From Amylostereum areolatum (taxonomy: Eukaryota; Basidiomycota; Agaricomycetes; Russulales; Stereaceae), in assembly GCA_012932865.1 (NCBI GenBank), contig SAXG01000076.1, positions 1-64,000 on the forward strand: a stretch of DNA of 64,000 bases, in the 5' to 3' direction. A model generated the notes under the pieces. It saw only the letters and a list, made by a program, of their open reading frames with translations, made no database searches and was not told the origin of the DNA. A program made the position numbers and the translations under genes. This document shows positions 11,938 through 22,767 of the stretch, piece after piece (the stretch's first letter is position 1; each line of letters opens with the position of its first letter).

Positions 11938-13461
11938 ATGTTCCCCACTGCAGCGCTCATCGCCTTCTCCCTCGCCGCCGCCGTCCGTGGCCAGCAGGCC
12001 GGGACGCTCACCGCGGAGACCCACCCGTCGCTGCCCATCGAGTCCTGCTCTGCGGGTGGCAGCTGCACGACGCTCCAGACGAAGGTCGTCCTCGACAGCA
12101 ACTGGCGCTGGACCCACGACGTCAGCAGCAGCACCAACTGTTACACCGGCAACACCTGGGACGCCACGCTCTGCCCCGACGACGCGACCTGCGCCCAAAA
12201 ACTGCGCGCTCGACGGCGCCGACTACAGCGGTACGTTTCGGCTTCTGCCTCGTCCTCATGCACATGTGTTTCTTCTTGTGCTGACCACAAGCTCCGGCTG
12301 GGTAGGCACCTACGGCATCACCGCGTCCGGCAACGGGCTCACACTCAAGTTCGTGACCCAGAGCGCGCAAAAGAACGTCGGCTCGCGCACGTACCTGCTC
12401 AAGGACGACGAGACCTACCAGACGTTCAACCTCAAGAACCAGGAGTTCGCGTTCGACATCGACATGTCCCAGCTTCCCTGCGGCCTCAACGGCGCGCTCT
12501 ACTTCGTGCAGATGGACGCCGACGGCGGCATGTCCAAGTACTCCGGCAACAAGGCCGGGCGCCAAGTTCGGAACTGGCTTACTGCGACTCGCAGTGCCCG
12601 CAGGATATCAAGTTTATCAACGGCGAGGTGCGTCTTTTCTCTGCCCCTCGCCTCTGCCTGCGATGTTACCAGGCTGGTATTCATTACCGTGACCGGACAG
12701 GCCCAATGTCCAGGGTTGGGCACCTTCCCCCAACGACACCAACGCGGGCACGGGTCAGTACGGCACCTGCTGCACGGAGATGGACGTCCTGGGAGGCCAA
12801 CTCGATGGCCGAGGCGTTCACTCCGCACGTCTGCACCGTCGACGGCCAGACGCGCTGCTCGGGCACTGACTGCGGCGAGGCGACGACCGCTACAACGGCG
12901 TCTGCGACAAGGACGGGTGCGACTTCAACTCGTGGCGCATGGGCGACCAGACCTTCCTCGGGCCCGGGCTGACCGTCGACACCTCCTCCAAGTTCACCGT
13001 CGTCACGCAGTTCCTCACCTCGGACAACACGACCACCGGCACGCTGAGCGAGATCCGGCGTCTGTACGTGCAGAACGGGCAGGTGATCCAGAACTCGAAC
13101 ACGAACATCCCCGGCATGGACACCTTCAACTCCGTCAGCGACGACTTCTGCAACGCGCAGAAGACCGCGTTCGGCGACACCAACTCGTTCGAGACCCGCG
13201 GGGGAGTGGCGGCCATGGGCGACGCGTTCGAGGCCGGGATGGTGCTCGTCATGTCCATCTGGGACGACCACGCCGTCAACATGCTCTGGCTCGACTCGGA
13301 CTACCCCACCGACGCCGACCCCTCCCAGCCCGGCATCTCCCGCGGCCCCTGCGCCACCACGTCGGGTGTCCCCACCGACGTCGAGTCGCAGAGCCCGAAC
13401 GTCCAGGTCACGTACTCCAACATCAAGTTTTGGCCCGCTCGGCTCGACTTACACTGCGTGA
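11938..13461 (+). CDS. GH7 cellobiohydrolase (reducing-end exocellulase), no CBM
   Basis: Secreted family GH7 enzyme that releases cellobiose from reducing ends of cellulose. An 18-residue signal peptide ([18 protein letters not shown]) precedes the classical mature start [13 protein letters not shown]. Family landmarks follow: [20 protein letters not shown], the TCCTEMDV catalytic region (nucleophile Glu, helper Asp, acid/base Glu in E-x-D-x-x-E), [16 protein letters not shown] and VMSIWDDH. Introns at 12231-12305 and 12628-12700. It ends soon after SNIKF, so there is no linker or CBM1. The frame is interrupted at six places, each a one-base gain or loss in a homopolymer: 12197-12201, 12557-12559, 12579-12580, 12788-12789, 12879-12880 and 13428-13431. 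No in-frame nonsense substitution was seen, so assembly error fits at least as well as pseudogenisation. The stop at 13459-13461 assumes correction of the last indel. Confidence 0.85.
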
Positions 13462-13967
13462 ACGTACGAATATTTCGTCTTGGATCTCTGGCACTGCCGT
13501 CGCACCGCGCTGACACCCTGTCTCGCAGCCTTTCTTTCTCCGGTCTCGTCGCGTTTCTTTCGGTTCGTCGAAGTGTCGGTCCTTGGTAAGGGTCGTTTTC
13601 TGAGTCGTTTGCGATGTGCGGCACGCGTTGACCGCTTTCTCGCTAGCATGCATGGGCGTCCGGTCATGAACGCGTACGATAAAATCGTGAGTGATACCTT
13701 TCCCTCACTCAGAGGCCTTTACTGACCACTGTGCGACAGAATATTTTGTGTACCGTGCCTCGCATCTTCCCCTTTTGTAATTGCGCACAATAAAATTGTG
13801 TTCGGAACATCCCCTGGGCGTGACTTTGAGCTTCAGTTCGATGATGAGATTTCGCAAGGTTTCGACATTGCAACTGCAAAGCGAAAACTGTCACTTCGTC
13901 GTAAGTACTTACTGTACAGTGGGCCACCGAGAAGGCCGTGAAGTTCCCTACGCGCTCACACTTCGAC
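13462..13967. other. Intergenic between GH7 gene and NAD(P)-binding gene
   Basis: Convergent 3' ends face each other here. No coding signal beyond shadows; it should hold both terminators, but I could not place them. Confidence 0.5.
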
Positions 13968-14645
13968 CTACGAAACATGGTGTCCGTGAGACTTGGACGC
14001 GATGAGCGGTCTCTTCATGCTCCACTTCGCCTCGTGCATCTCTCTCACCACAAACGCGGCAAACCCCTTCCTAGCAAGCAGGAACCCGACCTTTCCGTCG
14101 CCGACATAGCCCGCCTCGACCTCCGCCTCGTCCTTGTCCCTCAAGATCGGCACGCGCACCATCGTCCATACCACGCCTTCGCTCCTGTCCACCACCTCGC
14201 CCACCGCGACGATGTCCTTGTACGCGTTCCCCGCGTAAAGCGAGATCCCGGCGACCATGGCCGCGTACACCGCGCTCCAGCGGTCGTGGGGTCCTTGACG
14301 CTGGGCGTGCCGAGGAGGATGATGCGCGGGATGCCGTGGCGCTTCATGAGGGTGAAGACGAGCGCGTAGCCGGTGGCGATGGGGTTGCCGCTGGGTGGCC
14401 TTTGACGAGGGGTCCGAGCGCGCTCAGGACGATGTCCACGCCGTTCATCGCGCCGGAGAGCGCGTCCTCGTCGGTGAGCTCGCCTTGGCGACGGTGACGT
14501 CAGCGTGCTGGGCGATGTGGTCTGGGAGCTTTTGCGGGCTGCGGGCGAAGAGGACGAGCGAGTGCTGTTCTCGCCGGTCGGCGAGAAGGGCTTCGATGAG
14601 GAGCATCCCGGTGGGACCTGTGCCGCCGAGGACGAGGATGCGCAT
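13968..14645 (-). CDS. NAD(P)-binding Rossmann protein (NmrA/atypical SDR type)
   Basis: Starts MRILVLGGTGPTG, the glycine-rich dinucleotide-binding loop of NmrA-like and other atypical short-chain dehydrogenase-type proteins. Then come SLVLFARSPQKLP, GVDIVLSALGP, RIILLGTP and VRVPILRD, and it ends near MKRPLIASKSHG; about 225 residues, usual for the family. It lacks a clear Tyr-x3-Lys pair, so it may bind cofactor without being a classical reductase. As sequenced the frame is broken three times, each an apparent single-base loss in a G/C run (near 14483, 14393 and 14288). A truncated paralogue lies immediately to the right in the same orientation, indicating tandem duplication. Cytosolic; substrate unknown. 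Confidence 0.75.
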
Positions 14646-15206
14646 GATGTATATGTGAGAATGTGAATCGAGGTCGTGGGGAGGGGAGAGGGAGAGGGAG
14701 GAGGTCGTTGTTGTGGGCGTGGGCGCAGAATGGTATATACGGCGTACGCGTATCGAAAGTAAACGAACATGACGTATTCCCGGCCGTTGCCGGCCAACAT
14801 AGACAGGGGCACTGAAAGGCGTGTTGAAGGCACGCTTGAAGGGAATGCTACGTCGCCGATAAACGAGAGAAATATGGCGTACATATACAGTCGGCGGTGT
14901 TGCTGTGATTTTGGTGTGGGCGCGTGCGTGGACGTGGGGGGACGCGTCAGTAACCCAGTACACGTGATCGGTTCCTCTCCTAACTGTCGGACTCACTGGC
15001 AGGTCTAGCGACTCAAGAACGACTCGACATACTTTCCATGGCAGTCCAGTTGCATCCAGTTCCAAGCCGGCTAAATTATACGTTCATGGTAACTGCCTGC
15101 GCGTGCCATCCAAGTGCCATCACCACATCTTCGGAAGTACCACCGCCTTCAATAGAAAGACGCGCGGGAGGAGGTCGCAACAATATAGGAAGAGAGCAAG
15201 CGTACA
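14646..15206. other. Spacer between the two NAD(P)-binding paralogues
   Basis: Promoter side of the 13968-14645 gene. A minus-strand TATATA at about 14733-14738, some 90 nt upstream of its ATG, could be the TATA element. No other feature seen. Confidence 0.4.
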
Positions 15207-15848
15207 TTAAAGTGCAAAGCCAAAAAATACCAGCGTACTACGCCGAAGAGATAGCTGGCCTCTCCCAATCCACTTCTTCTCGTTCATCTCCTTCACCACA
15301 AATGCCGCAAAACCCTTCCTCGACAGCACGTACCCCAGCTTCCCGTCCCCAACATACCCCGCAACCACCTCCGTCTTATCCGCGTCGTTCAGGATCGGCA
15401 CGCGCACACACCGTCCACTCTGTCCCCCTCGCCCTCGGTATCCACCACCTTCCCCACCGCGACGATGTCCCTGTACGCGTTCCCGGCGAAGAGCGACACG
15501 CCAAGGATCAGGGCCTTGTACACCAGGCTGAAGCGGTCGTTCTCGTCTAACCACACTCGGCGTGGCGAGCAGGATGATACGGGGCACAGAATGGCGCTTC
15601 ATGAGTGCGAAGATGAGCTCGAAAGCTTTGGCGAGGATGTTGCCGCCCGGATGGCCCGGGGCGGACCGAGCGCGCTGAGCACGATGTTCACGTCGCGCAT
15701 GGCGCCTGAGAGGGCCTCCTCGTCGGTGAGCTCGCCCTGGATGACGGTGACGTCTGCGTGCTGGGCGACATCTGTGGGAAGCTTTTGGGGTTGCGAGCGT
15801 AGACGACGATGGTGTGGTGCACTGGCTGGGCGAGGAGAGCCTCGATGA
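15207..15848 (-). pseudogene. Second NAD(P)-binding paralogue, 5' end cut off by an LTR
   Basis: Clear paralogue of the 13968-14645 gene: the minus strand from 15848 reads IEALLAQPVHHTIVVYARN, later RIILLATPSV, VRVPILND and AGYVGDGKLGYVLSRKG. The A-family LTR begins at 15849, within the codons matching LIEALL, so the start codon and the GGTGPTG cofactor loop are missing and are not found elsewhere in the window. Further one-base indels in homopolymers interrupt the frame (for example an AACCCC run near the break). Retrotransposon insertion inactivated it. Confidence 0.75.
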
Positions 15849-16757
15849 TGTTACAACTTGTCAAGGTACTTCATTTCCATTACCTTACTAGGAAGGACGT
15901 CGCTAAATGACGGATTACGACTGGTGCCCCAGTTCGTAACCGTCTCAAACGACGCGACGACGACAGTGCCACAGAATCGTCACCGTCCCGACGACAGTGC
16001 CACAGATCGTCACCGTCTCAACGGCACAGCCGCGACGGTGCCAACAGTCTCATCCCTGTAGATACTTGATGCGACCGTCGCTCAATGTACATATATTTAC
16101 TCGACCCTCCTTTCTTATAAAAGGAGGCTCATCGAACGAGCCATTCCTCAGCTCGTTCTCTTTGTAAATACAGGACTGTTCTAAATAGAACCTCCTCTTA
16201 AAAACTACTAAAGAGAGCATAAAGTAACTAAGTCGAAAGCTCGCCTAAGTCTTCTGTGAAGACTTACTGCTTCGCTTATCGACCTCTAACTTCGTATAGC
16301 CGAGATGTCCTGGATCACCTGATCCCACCTCTCATCCACACGAGTACTGTAGCCGAGCCGCTTGTCACGTGATAAGGACCGTCCTTAACACTAGAACGAG
16401 CTCTCCTCTACACTAGCTCACCCTACAGTTTGGCGCAGAGCGTCAAACGAAACACCCACCACGGAGTCAGCGGAACAACCCGCTGAAAAACAGACCATCA
16501 GATTTTGAGATCCCTCAACTCCAATCAAACTGCAGTCGAGACTTCCCTAACGGAAACGAAGATCATCGCTGGACATTTGACCCCTATCATCTCCTTTTCT
16601 ACTACGATGGAACCCTCGTCGCGAAAGAAAGCAAAGGAACATACGCATACCAGTGGAACCCGCCCATATACAGATACAACCTTCCCCCAGCAGCGGAATA
16701 CTTCAAAGATAGATCCAAAAGAGAAAAGGAAGACGGAAGCTACGACAATTCACATTG
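15849..16757 (+). mobile_element. A-family Ty3/gypsy element, copy 1: 5' LTR and gag leader only
   Basis: A full A-type LTR at 15849-16390 (TGTTACAAC to CTTAACA) is followed by the leader (CTAGAACGAGCT self-priming site, GTTTGGCGC hairpin, CCACCACGG) and the start of the gag frame. At 16758 the sequence jumps into the B-family LTR, and the rest of this A copy is absent. It carries an extra C near 16484 and an ATG at about 16607 not present in the other copies, so it is decaying. It sits in the second NAD(P)-binding gene; the 5 nt before it are GATGA, but the matching right-hand duplicate is not in the window. Confidence 0.85.
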
Positions 16758-17200
16758 TGTCAGCAACGACTAGTGCGACAGCACCAAGTTACGACAAAGC
16801 TGACAGAGGAAGAGGACGACAGAGGGGAGCCGATCAGACACGGCGACAGACAAGGGAAAGCAAGCAAAGTCGGTAGAATTGACTAGCTCGAGATAAGGGA
16901 ATATGTACAGCGAGAGCGAGCCTTATATACACAAGAGGAGAGAGACTTAGGTAAGCAACCAATACACGGCGATCAGTAAGCAGACCAAGTATAAGTAAGC
17001 AGTCGTATGTAAAAGAGCACAGCATGAGTCAGTATCGTACAGCATGGTCAAGAGAAAGGAGTCAGACCCGGACCGAGATGAGTCACGTGTGTCCGGGCGG
17101 GATTAGATGGCGGTACGGGCCAAGGTGGAGCGGAACGGTGATAAGTCGATAAGTCCTAAAGCGTGTAACCGAGTAAAGTAAAAGAAAATTAAGACCGTCA
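16758..17200 (-). repeat. B-family 3' LTR
   Basis: Same sequence as 25544-25985 apart from many small indels. On the minus strand it ends CGTTGCTGACA like families C and D, and has TATATAAG upstream of the ATCTCGAGCT RNA-start motif. The edge towards 17200 is slightly eroded (the ATGA before the terminal CA is missing). Confidence 0.8.
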
Positions 17201-17299
17201 GCAACTCACCCCTTCCTTAGATCGACGTTCCTCGTGTTAATCAGGATTCAGTTTTTCCTCCTGACAGGAGTTTCCAACGTATTAAGGCGTGAGGTTTCG

Positions 17300-18700
17300 G
17301 GGCACCGGTGTTCACGGTGGAAGTCGTCAATGTTTCTTGGCATTCGGAGCTGGCAAGAGGTTCCAAAGTATTGTCAGTGTGGGGTAGCCTTCCCATTTGT
17401 ACACAACGGTGACTGAAAGCACGACAAAACTTTCTGGGTCTATAATTTTTCAACCTAATAGACTTCCTCTCCTTGGACTAACTCTGGGGGTGGAGGTGCA
17501 GGTGTTTTCTGGTTGTCAAAGGCGGGGACCGTTGTGTGGAGATAGAGGGACTCGTTGAAGACCGGATGTTTTCGTGACCAGGATGTCAGGGAGGCGAAGC
17601 TTGTAAGCCGATGCTCCAACTTTCTCCAGGATTTCGAAAGGACCAAAGCGCTTGTCATCTAGCTTTTGCATAGGACGTGCCTGTTTTGATTACGATTTGG
17701 CCATCTCTAGTCTTGGCTTCCAGCCAGACGAAGTCGCCAATTTTTGTAATCTATTGGTTCGTCCCTTCTTGCTGATCGTAAAAGCGCTTTTGATCGTCCT
17801 GTGCTGCCTTTAGCGCAGAGCGGGCTTCCTCATAGATGTCTCGCATGCGTTGTGCAAACTCGTTCGCCGATGGTTGTCTGTCTCACGTCGAGGGTTTGTC
17901 CCCAGGTAGAGTTCCCGACCATAGTTGGCAAAGTTGGGAGACATCCCAATCGAACTATGGACCATGTGTTGAGCGCAGTCATGGCAAGTGGGATGGTAAC
18001 GTGTCCAATTGTCATTGTCGTGATTGACGAAGATGCGAAGGTAGTTTTCCATGGTCATGTTGGAGTCGTTCGGTCTGTCCGTCCGTCTGAGGGTGATACG
18101 CCATGGACCGGGTTCCTTCAATGCCTAGCAATTGGAACAATGCCGTGGTGAACTTTGGAGACAAAGACGCTGCCACGGTCGCTGACGATCTTCTAGGAAT
18201 TCCATGATGGGGGACCACCTCGCGTAGGTACTCGAAGGCGAAGCTTCGTCCTTCCTGTTAGGTCTTTGGTCGTGGCCCAGAATACAACCTGCTTGGTACC
18301 CATGCAGTTCACATTGCAGATGGCGTCTTTTCCATCCGAGACGGGAGCGGCATGACAAAGTCGATGGATACATGCTCCCAAGGCGCTTGTGGCGGGTCAT
18401 GTGGGTGGAGTGGAGCGGCAACGATCATGTCTAATCTTGGTACGTTGGCAGGTCTCACATCCTTCAACATATTTCCGGACATCGTCTCTAATGGCAGGCC
18501 ACCAGTAGTTGCGCGTGATGAGCTCATGGGTCTTGTATCGTCCTGGATGACCGACAAGCGGGCCGTCATGATGAGCTGATGATGTCTGCACGGAGTCCTT
18601 TGTCTCTTGGGACATAGAGTCTGTGTTGCCAGGTGACCGTTCCATCTGCGTGTTCCAGCCATCCCTTCACTTTGAGTGCTAAGGCGCGTTCTACTGCATG
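17300..18700 (-). pseudogene. pol: B-family integrase and chromodomain remnants
   Basis: The HHCC zinc-binding region is at about 18480-18600 (VGHPGRYKTHELI, NYWWPAIRDDV, GCETCQR). Catalytic-core remnants include SPKFTTALFQLLG and YHPQTDGQTERLQ near 18050-18180, containing the final catalytic Glu. The C-terminal HPVFNESL segment is at about 17560 and a very decayed chromodomain (EVEKIIDP-like, then YKWEGYP) at 17300-17480. Several frames are used, so it cannot make an active integrase. Confidence 0.75.
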
Positions 18701-20428
18701 GTCTCGGAGTAAGGTAGCCTCCTGAATCCGCTCAATGAAGACATTGTCAGGTCCATTGGTTATAATTCCTGCATGGTTGAGGGCGCGAAAGAGTTCTGGT
18801 TTCAGGAGGACAATGTTTTCATTGTCTTTCTCCCCCTTCTCAAGGCCCGCTAGTCGGGAAATAGCATCGGGTTTACCCATTGTTTTTGCCAGGTTTGTGG
18901 AGTAGCGTACAATGATACATCTTGTAGCTCCGTTAACCATCGTGCTTGTCTCCTGATTTAGCTTCTGCGCCTTGCGGAAGTACGTGAGATTGCGATGATC
19001 CGACCAGATTTCAAACTCTGTCGTGCCCCCATGAGGGATTGTCTCCATTCTTCTAGCGCCGTCATGATAGCCAGTAATTCCTTGTCATAAATCTCATAGT
19101 TCCTCTCAGCTTTGCTGAGGGACTTTGAGAGGAAGGCGACCGGGTGCCATTTGCCATTGTCCTGTTGTTGCGAAAGTACCGCGCCGTGGCATAGTCAGAG
19201 GAGTCCGCCTCGACACGGAAATGCCCCTCGTCTTGTAGGGATGCTAGAACTGGCTGTGATGTATACGTCGCTTGAGTCCTCAAAAGCCTCCTGCTGCGGG
19301 GTGTCCCAGACCCATTCCGTCTTCCCAGTGAGTTTAGTCATTGGGTGAGCAATGCCGCTGAAGTCCTTGATAAGCGACGGTAGAAGTTGCAAAGCCCAAA
19401 AACGATTGAAGTTGTTTCTTCATTTTGGGGGCTGGCCAATTGGTGATTGCCGCGACCTTTGCTGGATCCATGCAAACCCCTCCTCCGCCGACAATTATGC
19501 CCAGGTATTCGATTTCTGCCTTCTCAAACTCGCACTTTTCTGGCTTCAGATAGAGTTTGTTTTCTCGCAGGATCCGAAGGACCTCCTTGACTATTTGACG
19601 ATGTTCTTCTAGTGTATGCTGTGAAGATGAGGATGTCGTCCAAATAGACAACCACGACTCCTTGGTGGATCAAGTCTTTGAACAGGTCGTTCATCATGGC
19701 TTGGAACGTAGACGGGGAGTTGGTGAGTCCAAATACATGACCGTAGGCTCGTAGAGACCTTTGTTCATGCGGAATGCAGCTTTCCACTGTCCCCTTCTTT
19801 AATCCGAACATTGTTGTACCCCCATCGGACATCGAGCTTGGTAAAGTGCCGGTGCTCCCTTAAGCTTTGTCAACCAACTCTTGGATGAGCGGGAGCGGGG
19901 TAACGGTTCTTTATTGTCATCTCATTGAGCTTTCGATAGTCCTGCACAGGACGTAGCGAGCCAGTCTTTTTTCTTGATGAAGAAGAATGGGGAGGCCATG
20001 GGTGATTTGGACGGTTGGATCCGGCCAGATCTCAGGTTCTCTTCCAAAAAGGCGTCCAGTTGCTTCTGTTCGTCCAATGTGAGGGGGGTAAACTTTGCAA
20101 TCGACCGGTTTGAAGTTAGGAGTGAGCTCAATGGCGTGGTCCCATGGGCGTCGCTCAGGGAGCTTGTCGAAGTCGTCTTTGTCAAAGATGTCCTTGAATT
20201 CATGGTACGCTGCTGGGACTCGCTCAGAGAAGGTCTGTTCCTTTTCTTAGCATGCTCTTCAATTGCAATGTCCGATGCATGGGTCCGGATGTGGTATGTC
20301 GCTTTGTAACCATCCCAGTCGAAGGCAAACAGCTGCTCGTCCTTTTCCATGTGGACTGGCTCTTCCTCCTCTTCTTCATCATCATCGATATTGAGGAGGG
20401 GAGGGGACGAGAGCAGCTGATAGGGCAT
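18700..20428 (-). pseudogene. pol: B-family reverse transcriptase and RNase H remnants
   Basis: The RT N-terminal motif [11 protein letters not shown] is at about 19970, [17 protein letters not shown] and the YLDD catalytic box at about 19640-19730, and GFCNFYR-like and RNase H segments follow to about 19000 ([19 protein letters not shown]). The reading frame changes several times. An acidic linker (DDEEEEEEP) precedes the RT domain. Confidence 0.8.
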
Positions 20429-20437
20429 CGGTCGAAT

Positions 20438-20830
20438 TCAATTGACCCGGATTTCCAGTCGATGTGAGGGTTGTGCTTCTTTTAGCCATTCATGTCCAAT
20501 AAAAAGGTCCGTATCTCCTAGATTGGAGACCGCCAGGTCAATGTTTTCTTCATGGTCTTGAATATTTAGGCGAAGTGTGACATATTCCGTGATGGGACCT
20601 CCTGCGTTGAGAGTGCCGTCTGCATTTTGTACTGGGATTGGGCGAGCAGTCTGTCGCGTGGGGATGTGATTTTCCTGCACAAACTTCGTGTTGATACACG
20701 AGCCAGTGCAGCCACTGTCCAGGAGTGCGAGAGCTTTGACAATGCGCTTGGAATCTACCACAAGTTGTGTGGGGATGACCGTTTGTTCCTTGGCGCTGGA
20801 GGAGCGTATAAACTGCATAGGAGTGGCGAG
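20438..20830 (-). pseudogene. pol: B-family retroviral-type aspartic protease segment
   Basis: Contains LALLDSGCTGSCI, the D-S/T-G active site of retropepsins, then FVQENHIPT and GDTDLFIGHEWL. The frame runs cleanly to the A solo LTR boundary at 20830; across the LTR and one copy of its 5-bp target duplication it joins in frame with the coding sequence that resumes at 22609 (ALLELA to TPMQFIRS). Confidence 0.8.
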
Positions 20831-20971
20831 TGTTACAACTCGATCAAGGTATTCCATTTCCTGTTACCTTATTAGGAAGAACGTCGCTAAACAACGGATT
20901 ACGACTGTGCCCCAGCTCGTAACCGTCCCGACGACGCAGCCACGATTGTGACACAGCTCGTAGCCGTCTCA

Positions 20972-22236
20972 TCATCAGCAATTTAACACATTTTGTTTGG
21001 GCTTGTTTGAGCCTGTTTTGGAGTTGTCCAACACTCAAAACTCGCGAAAACACACAAAACACCCCAACACCCCAACAGTCTCCCAGGCCATGTCTTGGTT
21101 GGACTAACTGTCATGGAGTTGAGCCAACTAGTGTCCAATTCACCATACATTTGGGTACAACTTAGGCTCAAGTACATGACAACAACACATTTCAATACTT
21201 ATATTTAATTTATATTGCTCATATCCAAACATTTTAATGGGTAAATCAATATCATTGTTATTGATCAGTGGTACATACTACATGAGCTACACGAAGTAGA
21301 GAAGGAAAAGTATAATATAGATAATGAAAAGACCATGTAACTAGGGTAACAAGGCGGCAACGGCGGGGGTGACGACAAATGGGGGGTAACAAGGGAGCAA
21401 CAGCATGGGGTGACTAGGCACCGACGGCACTGGTGACGAGGCTGCGAGGGCGGGAGTGACAAGGTGGCGATGGCGAGGTGGCCATGATAGCGGCGGCGGC
21501 GAGGCAGCGACGGCAGGAGTGACGAGGGGGAGGACGAGGTTGGCGACGGCGGGAGTGACGAGATGGCGACGGCGGCGGTGACGGGGTGATGACGAACGGG
21601 CGGCAGTTGACGCGATGGCGAGGGTGGCGGTTGACGAGGTGGCGAGGGCAGCTGTGATGCGGCGGCGAGGGCAGCTGTGACGAGTGGCAAGGGCGTGCAG
21701 TGACGAGGCGGCGAAGGAACGATGGTGGTGTGGCGGCGGTGACAAGGGTGGCGATGGCGGCGGTGAGACTAGACGGCGATGGCTGCAGTGACGAGATGGC
21801 GTTCTGGCGGCGGTGGACGTGATGTGTGACAGTGGTGGTGATGAGTGGCGACGGCGGCGGTGACGAGGCGGTGAGGGGGACGATGGGGACTACGGTGAGG
21901 GGGACAACAGTGGCCAACGGTGAGGGGGACGACGGTGGCAAACGGCGGTGGTGAAGGGATGGTGGTGGTTGAGAAGGAAGGAAAGACGCGTCGTGGCAGG
22001 GAAATATGAGAAAGGAGAAGTCTCACGGTCAAACACAGTTTAGGGCCGGCTCAATTTCCCTTCTGATCAAAATTTGATGCCGGGAAGTGTGATCAATGAA
22101 TTGCCCCGGAATTGCGGGGAGTTGCCGGGTTTGCCAAACTCGGCCGGGCCTGACAACTGCCATCAACACCCCAACACCGGCAACAGAGCCGAAACCTTCG
22201 GCAACACCCCAACAAAAAGTGTGATATTGCTGATGA
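20972..22236. mobile_element. Non-autonomous terminal-inverted-repeat element (1265 bp)
   Basis: Ends TCATCAGCAAT (20972-20982) and ATTGCTGATGA (22226-22236) are inverse repeats; similarity extends ~25 nt inwards (ACAC then TTTTG). Compared with other A-family LTRs, the flanks CCGTCTCA and ACGATGCAGCC join to an uninterrupted LTR, so no clear target duplication is visible. There is no transposase; the middle is a G-rich, repeat-dominated tract (21350-21960). The superfamily is undecided. Confidence 0.7.
21350..21960. repeat. Degenerate GGCGGTGACGA-type minisatellite
   Basis: About 600 nt of imperfect units of roughly 12-30 nt built from GGCGACGGCGG and GTGACGAGG, giving strong purine/G bias on the plus strand. 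Long ORFs on the minus strand here are low-complexity Pro/Ser/His translations and are not genes. Confidence 0.8.
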
Positions 22237-22767
22237 ACGATGCAGCCACGACTATGCCCCAGTCGCGTCCCCCGTAGATACTTGATACGACCGTTACCAA
22301 ATGTACATATATTTACCTCGACCTCCTTTCTTATAAAAGGAGGCTCAAAGAACGAGCCATTCCCCAGCTCGTTCTCTTTGTAAATACAGGACTGTTCTGA
22401 ATAGAACCTCCTCTTAAAACACTAAAGAGAATCCTAAGCAAACTAAGTCGATAAGCTCGCCTAAGTCTTCCGTGAAGACTTACTGCTTCGCCTATCGACC
22501 TTCACCTTCGTGACAAACCAAGACGTCTGGATCACCTGATCCCACATCTCACGCGTAAGAGTACTGTAGCCTGAGCCGCTTGTCACGTGATAAGGACCGT
22601 CCTTAACAGCGAGCTCTAGTAGGGCTTGACATGCTAACTCGTCTCCCATGCCAGTTATCTCCTTGATGGCTTCATAAGTAGCCTCGTCACGGCGTCGGTG
22701 GTGTGTCCAGATGCGAAGGATTGCAATCCCGCTTTCAGGTTTGTCTTCTCTTAAGCGACGAAGTGTC

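Larger units (their letters stand above)
20831..22608 (+). mobile_element. A-family solo LTR inside the B element
   Basis: Starts TGTTACAACTCG, ends CCGTCCTTAACA and is flanked by a perfect 5-bp duplication GCGAG (20826-20830 and 22609-22613). It has no internal region, so it is a solo LTR left by LTR-LTR recombination. It is 1778 nt because a 1265-bp inverted-repeat element sits in its U3; about 513 nt are LTR sequence. Insertion order is therefore B, then A, then the inverted-repeat element. Confidence 0.9.

Noticed and set aside
12122..13271. Long minus-strand ORFs opposite the GH7 gene
   Set aside because: Antisense shadows of the GC-rich GH7 coding sequence.
21265..22032. Long minus-strand ORFs rich in Ser, Pro, His and Arg
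   Set aside because: Translations of the G-rich minisatellite in the inverted-repeat element; no start context, domain or complexity.
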